Source of the DNA: Asticcacaulis sp. AC402
GTDB lineage: Bacteria; Pseudomonadota; Alphaproteobacteria; Caulobacterales; Caulobacteraceae
Assembly: GCF_000495835.1 (NCBI RefSeq)
Contig: NZ_AWGC01000002.1
Coordinates: 1 to 56,524 of the forward strand
DNA: 56,524 nt
Direction of reading: 5' to 3'
This document shows positions 34,071-43,566 of this stretch, in pieces (position 1 is the stretch's first letter; every line of letters starts with the position of its first letter). The notes beneath the pieces are model-generated. The model had not been told where the DNA came from, did no database searches, and worked only from the letters and a program-made list of their open reading frames with translations. A program made the position numbers and the translations under genes.

Positions 34071-35613
34071 GGACAGCGTCCTCCAGCATGACCTTCGCGG
34101 TCGGATCGAAACAGTAGTCGTTCAGAAACTGCTCATGTGTCGGCAGGGCGGCAACATTGACCAGGACGCGCTGGCGCACATCGGCCATCTGTTCCAGGAT
34201 GGTCGCAAGATCCATATTGTCAACCTGACGGTCGTAGTGGTTCGGCAACACGCGCTGACCGACATAGACAGCGATCCAACTGGGCGGCGCGAACAGGCCG
34301 TCCTTATAGCGATGGATATGGCCGCGGTGGCGGAAGGTTTCCATCTTGGCCGTCAGGCTATCGGGCACCGGCATCTCGCGGACATAACGCCAAAGACCGG
34401 TCGGGTCTTCCTCAGCTGGCTTCTCGTTGGCGTGGTAGTGCAAGATGAGAAAGTCACGGACACGTTCGTATTCGATATCGACCAGACGATTGAACTCTGC
34501 GACCAGCTTCGGGTCGATGTTTTTGCCTGGGAACAGCCGCATCAAAAAGTTGGAGGCGATCTGCGCCAGGTAGATGCTTGTCGATTCGAGAGGCTCCAGG
34601 AACCCGCTGGCCAGGCCGATAGCCAGGCAGTTCTTATGCCAGGACTGCTGACGGCGACCGGCCTGGAACTTTAGCAGCCGCGGTTCAGCCTGGGCGGCGC
34701 CGTCCAGACCACCCAAAAGGACCTCGGCGGCGCGGTCTTGCGTGGAGAACTGGCTGGAAAAGACATAGCCATTACCCGTGCGGTGTTGCAGCGGAATGCG
34801 CCACGTCCAGCCGGCTTCGCGCGAGGTGGCGCGGGTGTAGGGTGTAAAGTCGCCAGCGCGGTCGCAGGGGACAGCCAGGGCGCGGTCGCACGGCAGCCAT
34901 TGGGTCCAGTCCTCCCAACCCATTTTCAGCGCCTGGCTGATCAGAACGCCACGAAAACCCGAACAGTCGATAAACAGATCGCCCTCGACAACTTCGCCCG
35001 AGGCCAGGGTCAGGGACTGTATAAAGCCATCCTCGGGGCGCAGGGTAACATCGACGACCTTGCCCTCGGTGCGTTCCAGACCGCGCGCTGTCGCCCATTT
35101 GCGCAAGAAGCGGGCGTAGAGGACCGCGTCGAAGTGATAGGCATAGGCGAAGGTCGACCTTACCGAATTGTCGTCTTCCACCGGAAAATCAAATTTTAAA
35201 TGCCGGCAGGCCGATATGGCGAAGGAATAGTCCTGAAGATCAGAGACGTGCCCGTTTTGCAGCGCGCGCAACCAGTACTGGAACAGGGGGACACCGTTGA
35301 TCGCCTGGCCATGAATACCGAAGGGATGGATGTAGCTGTCGCCGATACGCGCCCAGTTTCGAAAATCGATACCCAGTTTGAAGGTGGCATTGGTGGCGCG
35401 CATAAACTCCGGTTCGTCAATCTCCAGAAATTTGTTGAAATCATGAATCTGCGGCAGGGTCGCTTCACCGACACCGACAATGCCGATTTCGTCGGATTCG
35501 ATCAGACGAACCGTGCAAAATTCGGGCTTGAAGGCCTTGCTGAGGGTCGCTGCCGTCATCCATCCGGCCGTCCCGCCACCCAGTATGACGATTTTCATTG
35601 GAGACTTGCTCAT
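34063..35613 (-). CDS. Flavin-dependent tryptophan-halogenase-family enzyme (intact motifs), first of three
   Basis: A 516-residue FAD-dependent halogenase with GGGTAGW, catalytic Lys79 in ATFKLGIDF, GWTWRIP and LEPLEST. It is closest in pattern to the protein at 31027-32553 and likely active. GGGAGGT lies 6-7 bases before the ATG at 35613. It is the first gene of the halogenase operon, downstream of a TonB receptor gene on the same strand but separated by a terminator at 35721-35760, so the operon needs its own promoter or read-through. The substrate is unknown; association with the receptor suggests an imported aromatic, peptide or surface target. Confidence 0.9.
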   Translation of the reverse strand: MSKSPMKIVILGGGTAGWMTAATLSKAFKPEFCTVRLIESDEIGIVGVGEATLPQIHDFNKFLEIDEPEFMRATNATFKLGIDFRNWARIGDSYIHPFGIHGQAINGVPLFQYWLRALQNGHVSDLQDYSFAISACRHLKFDFPVEDDNSVRSTFAYAYHFDAVLYARFLRKWATARGLERTEGKVVDVTLRPEDGFIQSLTLASGEVVEGDLFIDCSGFRGVLISQALKMGWEDWTQWLPCDRALAVPCDRAGDFTPYTRATSREAGWTWRIPLQHRTGNGYVFSSQFSTQDRAAEVLLGGLDGAAQAEPRLLKFQAGRRQQSWHKNCLAIGLASGFLEPLESTSIYLAQIASNFLMRLFPGKNIDPKLVAEFNRLVDIEYERVRDFLILHYHANEKPAEEDPTGLWRYVREMPVPDSLTAKMETFRHRGHIHRYKDGLFAPPSWIAVYVGQRVLPNHYDRQVDNMDLATILEQMADVRQRVLVNVAALPTHEQFLNDYCFDPTAKVMLEDAVHG

Positions 35614-35720
35614 CAGGACCTCCCAGCGCGGTTCATTTCGCCCAGCTTTTTTGATGTGTTGTCATGAGTAAAGACTTGGCTTCCGGGCGCGGTCAAGTGC
35701 GGCATAGTGTCTGCAACCAA

Positions 35721-35760
35721 ATAAAAGAAAGACGCGCTGCCCTCGCGGACAACGCGTCTT
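35721..35760 (-). terminator. Rho-independent terminator after the TonB receptor
   Basis: AAGACGCG (35729-35736) pairs with CGCGTCTT (35753-35760) with further pairing inside the loop. On the minus strand the stem is followed by TTCTTTTATTT. It ends the receptor message before the halogenase operon. Confidence 0.8.
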
Positions 35761-35785
35761 CTTAGCTTAGTCTCGGAAAAGACGC

Positions 35786-38700
35786 TTAGTACTTCAAGCG
35801 AACCGAGGCTTGGATACGACGGTCATTTTTGAACCAGGCGTTCGGCAGAAGCAGACGCTCGGCCTCGTAGCCATTCGTCATGTTACCGTCAACCTGTTGC
35901 TTCAGGACCGTTTCGGTGCTCAGCAGGTTGGTACCTTCCAAGGAAACCTCGACATTATCGTTGAAGCGGTAGGCAACACGACCGTCCAGATATCCCGCGG
36001 CATCTTGCCAGATCGGGAAAGCAACGCAGCAGTCCTGAGCCGTAACCATGTACTGTGAACGCCAGTTGTATGCCAGACGCGCCGAGAGCGGACCCTTTTC
36101 ATACATGCCGATCAGGTTAAAGGTATCATCGGACAGACCTTCCAGAGGCAGGTCGGAGAAGCTCAGAGCTGCCGTCGAGGTACCGCCGCCGGCAGCGCCG
36201 GACGAACCGTCACCCGAGTTGACAACAACACCCGAATTTTTGATGCCGCTGTTGCTCAGATGCGTCCAGTTGGTCTGAATGCCAAAGCCGTTGAACGGCG
36301 CGGGCAGGTCGTCGAAGAAGGTCTGGTAGGTGATTTCGAAGCCCTTGATCGAGGCCCCTTCACCGTTGACCGGACCGCTGATTTCAACGTCACGGGTCAC
36401 GCCATTGTTGGTAAAGCTCGTGGTGTACTTGCCGTACTGGATGTAGTCGTGGAACTTCTTGTAGAACAGGTTGAAGGTGAACGAACCGGTCGATGAGAAG
36501 TAATTTTCCACCGACAGGTCGAACTGATCTGCCGTTACCGACTTCAGGTAGGGGTTATTGGCCGAACCTGTGAAGCGGGTCTTGGTTTTAACGATCGCAC
36601 CGGAGCTGTTGCACTCAAAGGCACCCGTGGTCGGATTACAGTCAAGTGTCGCACTGGCGGGCGGAAGGCTCATCCCGACGCTGGTGTACTTCTTGAGGTT
36701 ACCGATATCCGGGCGCGACATGGCCTTGGAAGCCGCAAAACGCAGGAACCACTGATCTGTCAGACCCAAGCGCACGTTGAAGCTGGGCAACCAGTTCTTA
36801 TGCGTGATTGTTGCCGTTTCTAGCCCCGAATTGGGCAGCAGGAAGGCACGATCCTGCGTGAAGTTCGCCGGGTTGTTGGCATAAGCCGTGGCCGCGGCGA
36901 CCTGTGCTGCATAGGTCGTCGGATCTGTCGTCGGGTTTGCCGTCACGGCGGGTGGCGTGCCAACCAAACCGGCAACATAGTAGGTGACGCTCGGTCTGAA
37001 GATGCCGCTGCCCGGTGCCGTTTCCGACAGGGGCGTAGCGCCGTAGGTCATGCCACTGCTGTAGTTGACACCACCGGTGCTTTCGTTGGTCGTTTCGACA
37101 TAACGAAGGCCGATGTTGCCGGTGACCGTCACGCCGTTGAAGATGGTGGCGTCAGGGCCGCCGAACTTCAGTTGCACGTAAGCCGCCTTGGTCTTTTCCG
37201 AAACCAGAGCCACTTCCGCCGGACGGAAGCAGCCATCGGTTTCACCGCTGCGGTTGCAAATCGGAACCCAGGCGTTGGAGTTGGTTCCATCGGTATACTG
37301 CGGCTTGTAGGCCGTGTTGCCGAAAGCTGCGGCAAAACCTTCGCGATCCTGCAGGACTGACGTCTTGATAAAAGGTGCGGTGCTGACATTGGTCACGCCG
37401 CCGCCGTAGAAGTTCGAATCAAAGGTGTAGTCAGCGTAGGCATCCTGGCTCGGGAACTTCGAGCCTGTGATGTAGAAGTTGTCGGCCGTATAGTTAGACC
37501 AGTTGTTGACAACCGCCTGCCAGTTGTAGGTCGTCCAGCGCACCGTCTGTTCACGTTCGGCAAAACGCACGCCGGCTTTCAGGGTGTTCAGCCAGGGCGA
37601 GTCGAAGCTGTAGGCCAGATCAGCGCGGGTCGCAAAGGATTCACCCTCCGAATCCGTCACGTGATCCATGATCCATGGCACGCGATAGTTGTTCTTGTTG
37701 GTGATCTGGGCAGTGCCACCGGCGCCCGGAGCGAGGAACCAACCGACGGCATTGTTGGCGACTTCCATGGTCGGGTGATCACCCGTGAAATCAAGTTTCG
37801 TCGTCGCCCAGGTCGAAAGCTGGGTGGAGATATCGTAGTTCTCCTGAGTCGCATCAATGCGCTGGACATCGAAGTTCAGCTTCAGGCGATCGGTCGGGCT
37901 CCACTTGAAGTTGAAAGAGATATCTTGCGTGTTGTTGGTGGTATCACTCCAGCGCGTGTCGTTGGAGTAGGCCGTAGCCTTCTGCGACGCCGGGCAGCTG
38001 GCATTGGCTTCCCACGAATAGCAGGTGCGCGCCAGGCCGTTCGGCGAGGTCGAGCCGGTCGGATTCTGGAAGCTGCCGTACCATTGGCCATTGCCATTCA
38101 CCAGCGTACCGGACTGGAAATAGCCATCGCCATCGAAGGTGCAGGTCGTGTTGGCAAGGCACTGAACGCCGTCACCGGTATTCACATAGTTGATCGGCTG
38201 CGCCCAGGCGTCAGCACCGGTCGAGGACGTGGCAACATATTCTTCCCACTGTTCCGTCTTCTTCGACTGGTTGTACTGCAGGGTCGCCAACATGGTCTTG
38301 TCGTTGTTCTGCCACTGACCCGCCAAAGCGATACCCGTACGGACGCGGTCATAGACGTTGTCCCGCAGCGCTACCGTCATCGGAAGCCAACGCTTGGCGC
38401 TTGTACCCCAGGTACCAGCATTGGCATAGGGCACCATGCGGCCAAAGGCGATGCCTTCGGAATTGGTATAGATGCCCGAATGGGCAGCATTGACCATGAA
38501 GCCGAATTCGCCGGCACTGGTTTCCCAACGGTCGGCATAGATGCCCGAAATCGACGAGGCGCCCTTCTTGACAAGGTCGCCGTAGGTGTATTCGGCCGTG
38601 GCCGCCAGAACGCGACCCTTGCTGTCGAACGGCAGACGGGTGCGCAGATTGATCGTACCGGCGATGCCGCCTTCGATCAGTTCCGCGGTCTGGTTCTTGT

Positions 38701-39187
38701 AGACATCGACGCCGCCCATCAGTTCCGGCGAAACGTCCGACCACGACAGGCCACGCGACGAGTCGGCGGTGAAGATGTCACGGCCGTTGAATTCCGAGCG
38801 GACCTGCTGCAGGCCGCGGACCACGACGCCCGACGGTTCGGCCGAGAAGTGGGCCGTGTCGCCGGTGGCGGCAAAACGGTTGACCGTGATACCGGCGACG
38901 CGCTGAAGCGCTTCGGCGACCGACTTGTCCGGGAACGAACCGATGTCGTTCGCCGTGATCGAGTCGACGACCGTATCGGCGTCCTTCTTGATCTGCTGGG
39001 CGGTCTTCAGCGAGCGACGAACGCCCACGACGACCACTTCCTGAGCGCCGGCGGCTTCGCCTTGAGCAGGAGCGTCTTGCGCCATTGCCGGAGTCGCAGC
39101 CACGGCCGCAAACGCCGTCAGGGCCAGAGCCGAAACTCCGCCCTTAAGCACCAGCCCCGTCAGGGCTTTGCCTTTGGAAATTCTCAT
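35786..39187 (-). CDS. Large TonB-dependent receptor linked to halogenases
   Basis: A 1133-residue outer-membrane receptor. The signal peptide (residues 1-36) ends ATPAMAQ. A TonB-box-like EVVVVGVRRSL is followed by the plug (about 60-200, with DKSVAEALQRVAGITVNR and GVVVRGLQQVRSEFNGRD), then a long barrel. It has several Cys pairs in the predicted extracellular loops (CLANTTC, CYSWEANASC). The plug signature is that of the group found with tryptophan-halogenase, SapC and cupin_8 genes, often tied to complex-carbohydrate uptake in Xanthomonas and Caulobacter. GGGAGAAGAAGG precedes the ATG. Two palindromes upstream (39285-39298, 39336-39351) could be operators. Ligand unknown. Confidence 0.92.
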   Translation of the reverse strand: MRISKGKALTGLVLKGGVSALALTAFAAVAATPAMAQDAPAQGEAAGAQEVVVVGVRRSLKTAQQIKKDADTVVDSITANDIGSFPDKSVAEALQRVAGITVNRFAATGDTAHFSAEPSGVVVRGLQQVRSEFNGRDIFTADSSRGLSWSDVSPELMGGVDVYKNQTAELIEGGIAGTINLRTRLPFDSKGRVLAATAEYTYGDLVKKGASSISGIYADRWETSAGEFGFMVNAAHSGIYTNSEGIAFGRMVPYANAGTWGTSAKRWLPMTVALRDNVYDRVRTGIALAGQWQNNDKTMLATLQYNQSKKTEQWEEYVATSSTGADAWAQPINYVNTGDGVQCLANTTCTFDGDGYFQSGTLVNGNGQWYGSFQNPTGSTSPNGLARTCYSWEANASCPASQKATAYSNDTRWSDTTNNTQDISFNFKWSPTDRLKLNFDVQRIDATQENYDISTQLSTWATTKLDFTGDHPTMEVANNAVGWFLAPGAGGTAQITNKNNYRVPWIMDHVTDSEGESFATRADLAYSFDSPWLNTLKAGVRFAEREQTVRWTTYNWQAVVNNWSNYTADNFYITGSKFPSQDAYADYTFDSNFYGGGVTNVSTAPFIKTSVLQDREGFAAAFGNTAYKPQYTDGTNSNAWVPICNRSGETDGCFRPAEVALVSEKTKAAYVQLKFGGPDATIFNGVTVTGNIGLRYVETTNESTGGVNYSSGMTYGATPLSETAPGSGIFRPSVTYYVAGLVGTPPAVTANPTTDPTTYAAQVAAATAYANNPANFTQDRAFLLPNSGLETATITHKNWLPSFNVRLGLTDQWFLRFAASKAMSRPDIGNLKKYTSVGMSLPPASATLDCNPTTGAFECNSSGAIVKTKTRFTGSANNPYLKSVTADQFDLSVENYFSSTGSFTFNLFYKKFHDYIQYGKYTTSFTNNGVTRDVEISGPVNGEGASIKGFEITYQTFFDDLPAPFNGFGIQTNWTHLSNSGIKNSGVVVNSGDGSSGAAGGGTSTAALSFSDLPLEGLSDDTFNLIGMYEKGPLSARLAYNWRSQYMVTAQDCCVAFPIWQDAAGYLDGRVAYRFNDNVEVSLEGTNLLSTETVLKQQVDGNMTNGYEAERLLLPNAWFKNDRRIQASVRLKY

Positions 39188-39284
39188 ACCTTCTTCTCCC
39201 TAATGTCCTTACGCCAGGCCCGAGCTCCTGGCGGTGAACCACTGAAAACCGAAACGACGTCAGTCTATAAAGCGATTTGGTAAA

Positions 39285-39298
39285 CAGGTCATAACCTG
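39285..39298. promoter_or_regulatory. Candidate operator palindrome
   Basis: CAGGT-CATA-ACCTG, a 14-base perfect-arm palindrome 98 bases upstream of the receptor start codon. No regulator gene lies nearby, so the binding protein is unknown. Confidence 0.4.
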
Positions 39299-39335
39299 AT
39301 TCCCGATACAGAACCCCGTTACAGCGAATCTGTTT

Positions 39336-39351
39336 TTGACGTGGAAGTCAA
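39336..39351. promoter_or_regulatory. Candidate operator palindrome
   Basis: TTGAC-GTGGAA-GTCAA, two perfect 5-base arms separated by six bases, about 150 bases upstream of the receptor. It could be an operator; TTGAC may also serve as a -35 on either strand. Confidence 0.35.
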
Positions 39352-39696
39352 ATTTGAACCGATGCAACTTAGGGACGGGACTTCGGATGGCCCCAATACG
39401 CTTCTCAACCTGATTTATTATTTCGTCTTTCTATTTGTTATATAAACGACACGCCATTGGCTAGTTGATTGTGGCGGATTTTGCCACAAACCGCGACATA
39501 ATGGCATGAATGCCACACTTTAGCCGGACAAAAGGCAATGACAACGATGACATGAACTCCTGCGCTGAACCTGTCCGTAGGCCGTTATCGAGAGGGTATG
39601 CACGGTCACCTTTCCCAATCTTGACCTTAACGTCAATACTTGCCAATTCAGGTGGTATCCCCTACGTGGAACACCTCAACGCTCGGACTGTATTCC

Positions 39697-40716
39697 ATGG
39701 ACCACATTTACGCGCTTCCCAAGGTCAGGGTCATCGAACAGGCGACACCCGAAATGTTCGTGACCCTCGTCCAGGAAGGCCGTCCTGTCTTGCTGAGGGG
39801 TCTGGTTGCGCACTGGCCCGCCGCACAGCATGCCCGGAAGACACCGCACGACATAGCCGGCTACCTCAAGTCGCTGGACAATGGCCGGCCGGCTTCGGTC
39901 ATGGAAGGCCACAATGCCATGAAGGGGCGCCTGGCCTATGGCCCTGACATGCATGATTTCAACTTTCACAAACGCAGCAAGTCCATCTCCGCCGGAATCG
40001 ATCAGCTGATCGCCGCCCTGGACCATCCCAATCCCTTTTATATCTATATCCAGTCGACACCGATACCGGACCACCTGCCGCGCTTCGTCGCCGACAACCC
40101 CAATCCGGTAATCCCGCCTCAGATTACGCCGCGCATCTGGATCAGCAATGCCACGCGCGCCCAGACGCACAACGACCATGACCACAACCTGGCCTGCGTC
40201 GTCGCCGGCCACCGCCGTTTCATTCTGTTCCCGCCCGAGCAGGTGAAAAACCTTTATATCGGCCCGATGGACCACACACCGGCGGGCCGCGCCATCAGCC
40301 TGGCCAGCCTGGAGGAACCCGATTTTGAGCGTTTTCCCCGTCTGAAGGATGCCCTGGCAACCGCGCAGGTCGCGGACATGGAGCCGGGTGACGCGCTGTA
40401 TGTACCCAAGTACTGGTGGCACCACGTCCAGTCGCTGGACGGCTTCAATGTCCTGGTCAACTATTGGTGGGGCGCGGCGCCCGACACCCTGGACAATCCG
40501 ATGGCTGCTTTTCTCTGCGGCCTGCTGGCCCTGAAGAACCTGCCGCCGGCCGAGCGACACTATTGGAACGCCATGTTCGACCACTATGTTTTTCAGACGG
40601 ATGGCGATCCGGTGGCTCATATTCCGCCGCAGCATCAAAGCGCGCTGGGCAGGCCGACACCGCAAACACGCGCGGACCTCGTCAAGGCCCTGAAGAAGAT
40701 GGCGAACGGCATTTGA
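39697..40716 (+). CDS. JmjC/cupin_8-like protein of the halogenase locus
   Basis: A 339-residue cupin-like protein of the FIH-type (Cupin_8) fold. The metal site is visible as HND (His158, Asp160) in AQTHNDHDHNLACVVAGHRRF and His242/243 in VPKYWWHHV; Arg173/174 occupies the 2-oxoglutarate-contact region. The class includes protein hydroxylases; members next to TonB receptors and tryptophan halogenases are called Pass1-related, with no proven activity. The start at 39697 (MDHIYALPK) was chosen over 39640 because the shorter form begins with the conserved fold; neither has a strong ribosome site. It is divergent from the receptor. Hydroxylase activity is an inference. Confidence 0.82.
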   Translation: MDHIYALPKVRVIEQATPEMFVTLVQEGRPVLLRGLVAHWPAAQHARKTPHDIAGYLKSLDNGRPASVMEGHNAMKGRLAYGPDMHDFNFHKRSKSISAGIDQLIAALDHPNPFYIYIQSTPIPDHLPRFVADNPNPVIPPQITPRIWISNATRAQTHNDHDHNLACVVAGHRRFILFPPEQVKNLYIGPMDHTPAGRAISLASLEEPDFERFPRLKDALATAQVADMEPGDALYVPKYWWHHVQSLDGFNVLVNYWWGAAPDTLDNPMAAFLCGLLALKNLPPAERHYWNAMFDHYVFQTDGDPVAHIPPQHQSALGRPTPQTRADLVKALKKMANGI

Positions 40717-40751
40717 GTGGTGGCGGGCAGGCTTATAGCGGCCACGCTATG

Positions 40752-41120
40752 CTATCGGAAGGTGGGCTCGCCACCTTTGAGAATAAGCGTGTAGGCCTTT
40801 TGAGCAGCCTCGGCGACGGGCTGCCAGTTGACCGTCCTGACGTCCGGCATTTTTGAACCTGGGCCGAGCGCGGCAGCGTAGGCCTTGACCAGTTCCGCGA
40901 TCGCTGCGGCTTCGCCCTCGTCGAACAGGGCAAGGCCAATCATGCCGACGGGATCATCGGCGAAGTCATGATCGTCAAAAAAGAAATGGAGGTCGAACTC
41001 CACGTCGTGGACCTTCAGGTAATGCGAAGGGTCGCAGCCGTCTCTGAGATAGACCAGCAGTTCGGAGCGCCAATCGGGATACTGGAGACCACTCCAGTTT
41101 TCAGGGTATTGTTCTGACAT
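40752..41120 (-). CDS. SCO4402-like small protein
   Basis: A 122-residue acidic soluble protein resembling the uncharacterised SCO4402 family: YPDWRSELLVYLRDGCDPSHY near the start, then DVEFDLHFFFDDHDFADDPVGMIGLALFDEGEA. The ATG at 41120 (MSEQYPENW) is preferred because family similarity begins there; an ATG at 41180 in the same frame, with AAGGG upstream, is possible. Convergent with the cupin_8 gene, ending 35 bases from it. Function not known. Confidence 0.6.
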   Translation of the reverse strand: MSEQYPENWSGLQYPDWRSELLVYLRDGCDPSHYLKVHDVEFDLHFFFDDHDFADDPVGMIGLALFDEGEAAAIAELVKAYAAALGPGSKMPDVRTVNWQPVAEAAQKAYTLILKGGEPTFR

Positions 41121-41286
41121 CACGCGGCCTGTGGTTGCATCCGTAAAACAAAAACCTTCACGTTGCTTCGTTGCGCTCATGGCCCTTGCGCTTGCCGAGA
41201 TATATCTCGGCTTCGCTCACCCCGCGCGAAAGGGCGCAGGGAGGTATAGGAAGGGGCGCGGAGAGCGCCAGGTGTAAGCTCAGGAC

Positions 41287-43566
41287 TTAGAACCCTCCGC
41301 CGCCGCCAGGGCCGCCCCAGTTGCCGCGGCCACCACCACCTTCGCGCCAGCGTTCGCGGTTCTGGCCATCCTGGTTCTGATTCGGGTTATTGCCAGCCGC
41401 GCCCAGGATGTAGTTCAGGCCGATATAGAAGGTCGGGGCGCTCATGCTGCGGTAGGACTCGCTGTAGACCGTGCTGGTGTCCGTCACGCTGCGCACCTTG
41501 GCCGTGCGGAAGATGTCGTCCGCAGTCGCCACGAAGGCCAGCTTTGGATTGATCTGGCGGCGGTAGGACAGTTGCCCGCGGCTGAACGGCGAGCGGTAGC
41601 CCTGACCGGTCAATTGCTGACCCGAGGTGAACATCGACAGCTGAACCCGGTCCTTGGTCGTTACCTGATAGTCCAGGCTGGCGCGGCCGCGGGCCGTAAT
41701 GCCGGAATCGTTGCCACCGTTGGGCGTATCCAACTCTTCGTAGCCGAGATTGCCGTTGACGCTGACCGTCAGCTTTTGCCACAGCTTACTGTTATAGTTG
41801 AACTCCAGGCCGGCTTGCTGGCCCTCGCCCAGATTCTGCTTCGTCGTCAGCAGGACGCCCGGGCTGATGAAGGTCGAGACGTCGGTGATCTGGTTGACCG
41901 ACTTGCGGTAGTAGAGGCGCAGCGCGTAGGAGGTCTGGTCCTTGTTGTACTCATAGCCGGCTTCAAAGGAGTCGCTTTCGGACGGGTCGAGATCCGGATT
42001 GCCGGAGATGACGTTCTGCGGGTCGAGATAGATGACGTAGGGATTCAAATCCTGGGGGTTGGGCCGGCGCAGGCGGTGCGAATAGGAAAAGCGCAGCTTG
42101 GAATTGTCCGACAGGGTGTAGGTGGCAAAGGCGCTGGGGACCAGCTTGGTGTAGCTGGTGGTGCCTGTCGTGCCTGTGGTGATCTGGCGTGTCTTGAGGT
42201 CGATGGTTTCCGAGCGCAGACCGCCCATAACCACCCACTTTTCGCCAATCGGAGTTTGCCAGGTGACATAGGCGGCATTGACGATCTGTTTATAGGCGAA
42301 GTCGTTGTTCAGCAGAGCATCCGACGGCGCGTCAGGATCACCGCTGGCAGAGGTGTTGATGACCTGATTGTCATCGTAGCTGGTCTGGGTGCCCAGCGAC
42401 AGCTGGCCTTCGCCGACATTGCGCTGGTAGTCGATGCTGAAATTACCGTTCGTGGTGCGCGAATCTGACGTCCGGACTTCTTCGAAATCGGTGCCAGTTA
42501 CATAGTCGGTAAAGGCGGTATTGCGAGTCTTGCCGTTCGAGGTACTGGCGCGCAGATCGACCTTAAGCGTTTCGGCCGGGGAGTCGCCGGTATGGTCCCA
42601 GCGGACAGAGAAAGACGTGTCCTCGCGGTCGTTCTCGCCGATGGAGTCCCGCGTGCGGTCGATGTTGCGCGGCGTAGGGCCGCTGTTGTCGAAGCCGCTG
42701 TAGACGTCGCTGCCTTGGCTTTGGGCGGTGCGCTTGCCGTAGCCGAGTTGGGTGCTGACCTGATCGGTGTCGGTGATGTTATAGTCTGCGCCGCCGTTGA
42801 GCGACAGGTTGTCGAAACGGTTGGAGCCGACGCCGGATTGATCACGTTCGGAGACGACGGTGCCGGCCTGGTTGAAGCGTTGCTGCGTCGAAGAGGAGCG
42901 GCTGTCGCGGCCGTCGTGGCGGAAGCTGGCGCCACCGGAGAGAGTCAGCTTACCGGAATTGCGCGCACCGGAGAAGGTAGCATTGTAGCGGCCCTGGCTG
43001 CCGGCATTGGCGATGACAGTGCCGGAATTGCCGGGCTTACGGTTGCGGCGCAAAACGATGTTGATGATGCCACCCGAACCTTCGGCACTGAACTGGGCGC
43101 CGGGGTTGTTCATCACCTCAACCGAGTCGATATCGCCGCCGGACAGCGATTGCAGCGTGGCGGCGCGGTTATCACCGCGCATCATGGCCGAAGGCTTGCC
43201 GTCGACAAAGACCTGGACATTGGAATTGCCGCGCAGGGTGACATTGCCTTCCGGGTCGACATTGACCGACGGCACCTTGTTCAGCGCGTCCGACGCTGTG
43301 CCGGACTGGGCATCGATGTCGTTCTTGACGTCGTAGGACTGGCGGTCGATGCGGTTCTGCGGCTTCTTGCCAGTGACCGTGACCGTTGTGGTTCCTTCGG
43401 CTGGCGGGGTAGCGGGTGCTGCCTCGGCGGGCGCCGTCCCCGCGGGTTTTGTCTCGGCCGGCGCCGCTTGGGCCTGGGCCAGAGCCGGCAAAAAGACGCT
43501 CAGCAGCAGGGCACTGTACAGGGCGGTTGTCGACCTGATGAAGGCGGTATTTTTCATTTCGCTCAT
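41287..43566 (-). CDS. OMP_b-brl-type TonB-dependent receptor with Gly-rich C-terminus
   Basis: A 759-residue outer-membrane protein. Signal peptide 1-33 (ending QAQA), an Ala/Pro/Glu-rich linker, TTVTVTGKKPQNRIDRQSYDV, a plug (about 75-190 with DALNKVPSVNVDPEGNVTLRGNSNVQVFVDGKPSAMM and GSGGIINIVLRRN) and a barrel of the outer-membrane beta-barrel family-3 type. After the last predicted strand (about residue 725) it carries a 30-residue Asn/Gln/Arg then Gly-rich tail ending in Phe, which is unusual because receptors normally end on the final strand. No substrate genes adjoin it. The start lies at 43566 with GGAAAA upstream; 43557 is an alternative. Confidence 0.85.
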   Translation of the reverse strand: MSEMKNTAFIRSTTALYSALLLSVFLPALAQAQAAPAETKPAGTAPAEAAPATPPAEGTTTVTVTGKKPQNRIDRQSYDVKNDIDAQSGTASDALNKVPSVNVDPEGNVTLRGNSNVQVFVDGKPSAMMRGDNRAATLQSLSGGDIDSVEVMNNPGAQFSAEGSGGIINIVLRRNRKPGNSGTVIANAGSQGRYNATFSGARNSGKLTLSGGASFRHDGRDSRSSSTQQRFNQAGTVVSERDQSGVGSNRFDNLSLNGGADYNITDTDQVSTQLGYGKRTAQSQGSDVYSGFDNSGPTPRNIDRTRDSIGENDREDTSFSVRWDHTGDSPAETLKVDLRASTSNGKTRNTAFTDYVTGTDFEEVRTSDSRTTNGNFSIDYQRNVGEGQLSLGTQTSYDDNQVINTSASGDPDAPSDALLNNDFAYKQIVNAAYVTWQTPIGEKWVVMGGLRSETIDLKTRQITTGTTGTTSYTKLVPSAFATYTLSDNSKLRFSYSHRLRRPNPQDLNPYVIYLDPQNVISGNPDLDPSESDSFEAGYEYNKDQTSYALRLYYRKSVNQITDVSTFISPGVLLTTKQNLGEGQQAGLEFNYNSKLWQKLTVSVNGNLGYEELDTPNGGNDSGITARGRASLDYQVTTKDRVQLSMFTSGQQLTGQGYRSPFSRGQLSYRRQINPKLAFVATADDIFRTAKVRSVTDTSTVYSESYRSMSAPTFYIGLNYILGAAGNNPNQNQDGQNRERWREGGGGRGNWGGPGGGGGF

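Larger units (their letters stand above)
39188..39696. other. Divergent intergenic region between receptor and cupin_8 gene
   Basis: No gene is supported in these 509 bases. Toward the receptor lie two inverted repeats (annotated separately). The middle (39400-39450) is A/T-rich with TTATATAAACG, a candidate promoter core. The side toward the cupin_8 gene has no obvious structure, and a small open frame starting at 39510 there looks like a shadow. Confidence 0.5.

Noticed and set aside
39510-39947. Alternative plus-strand frame over the cupin_8 gene start
   Set aside because: It overlaps the conserved cupin_8 frame and shows no domain of its own.
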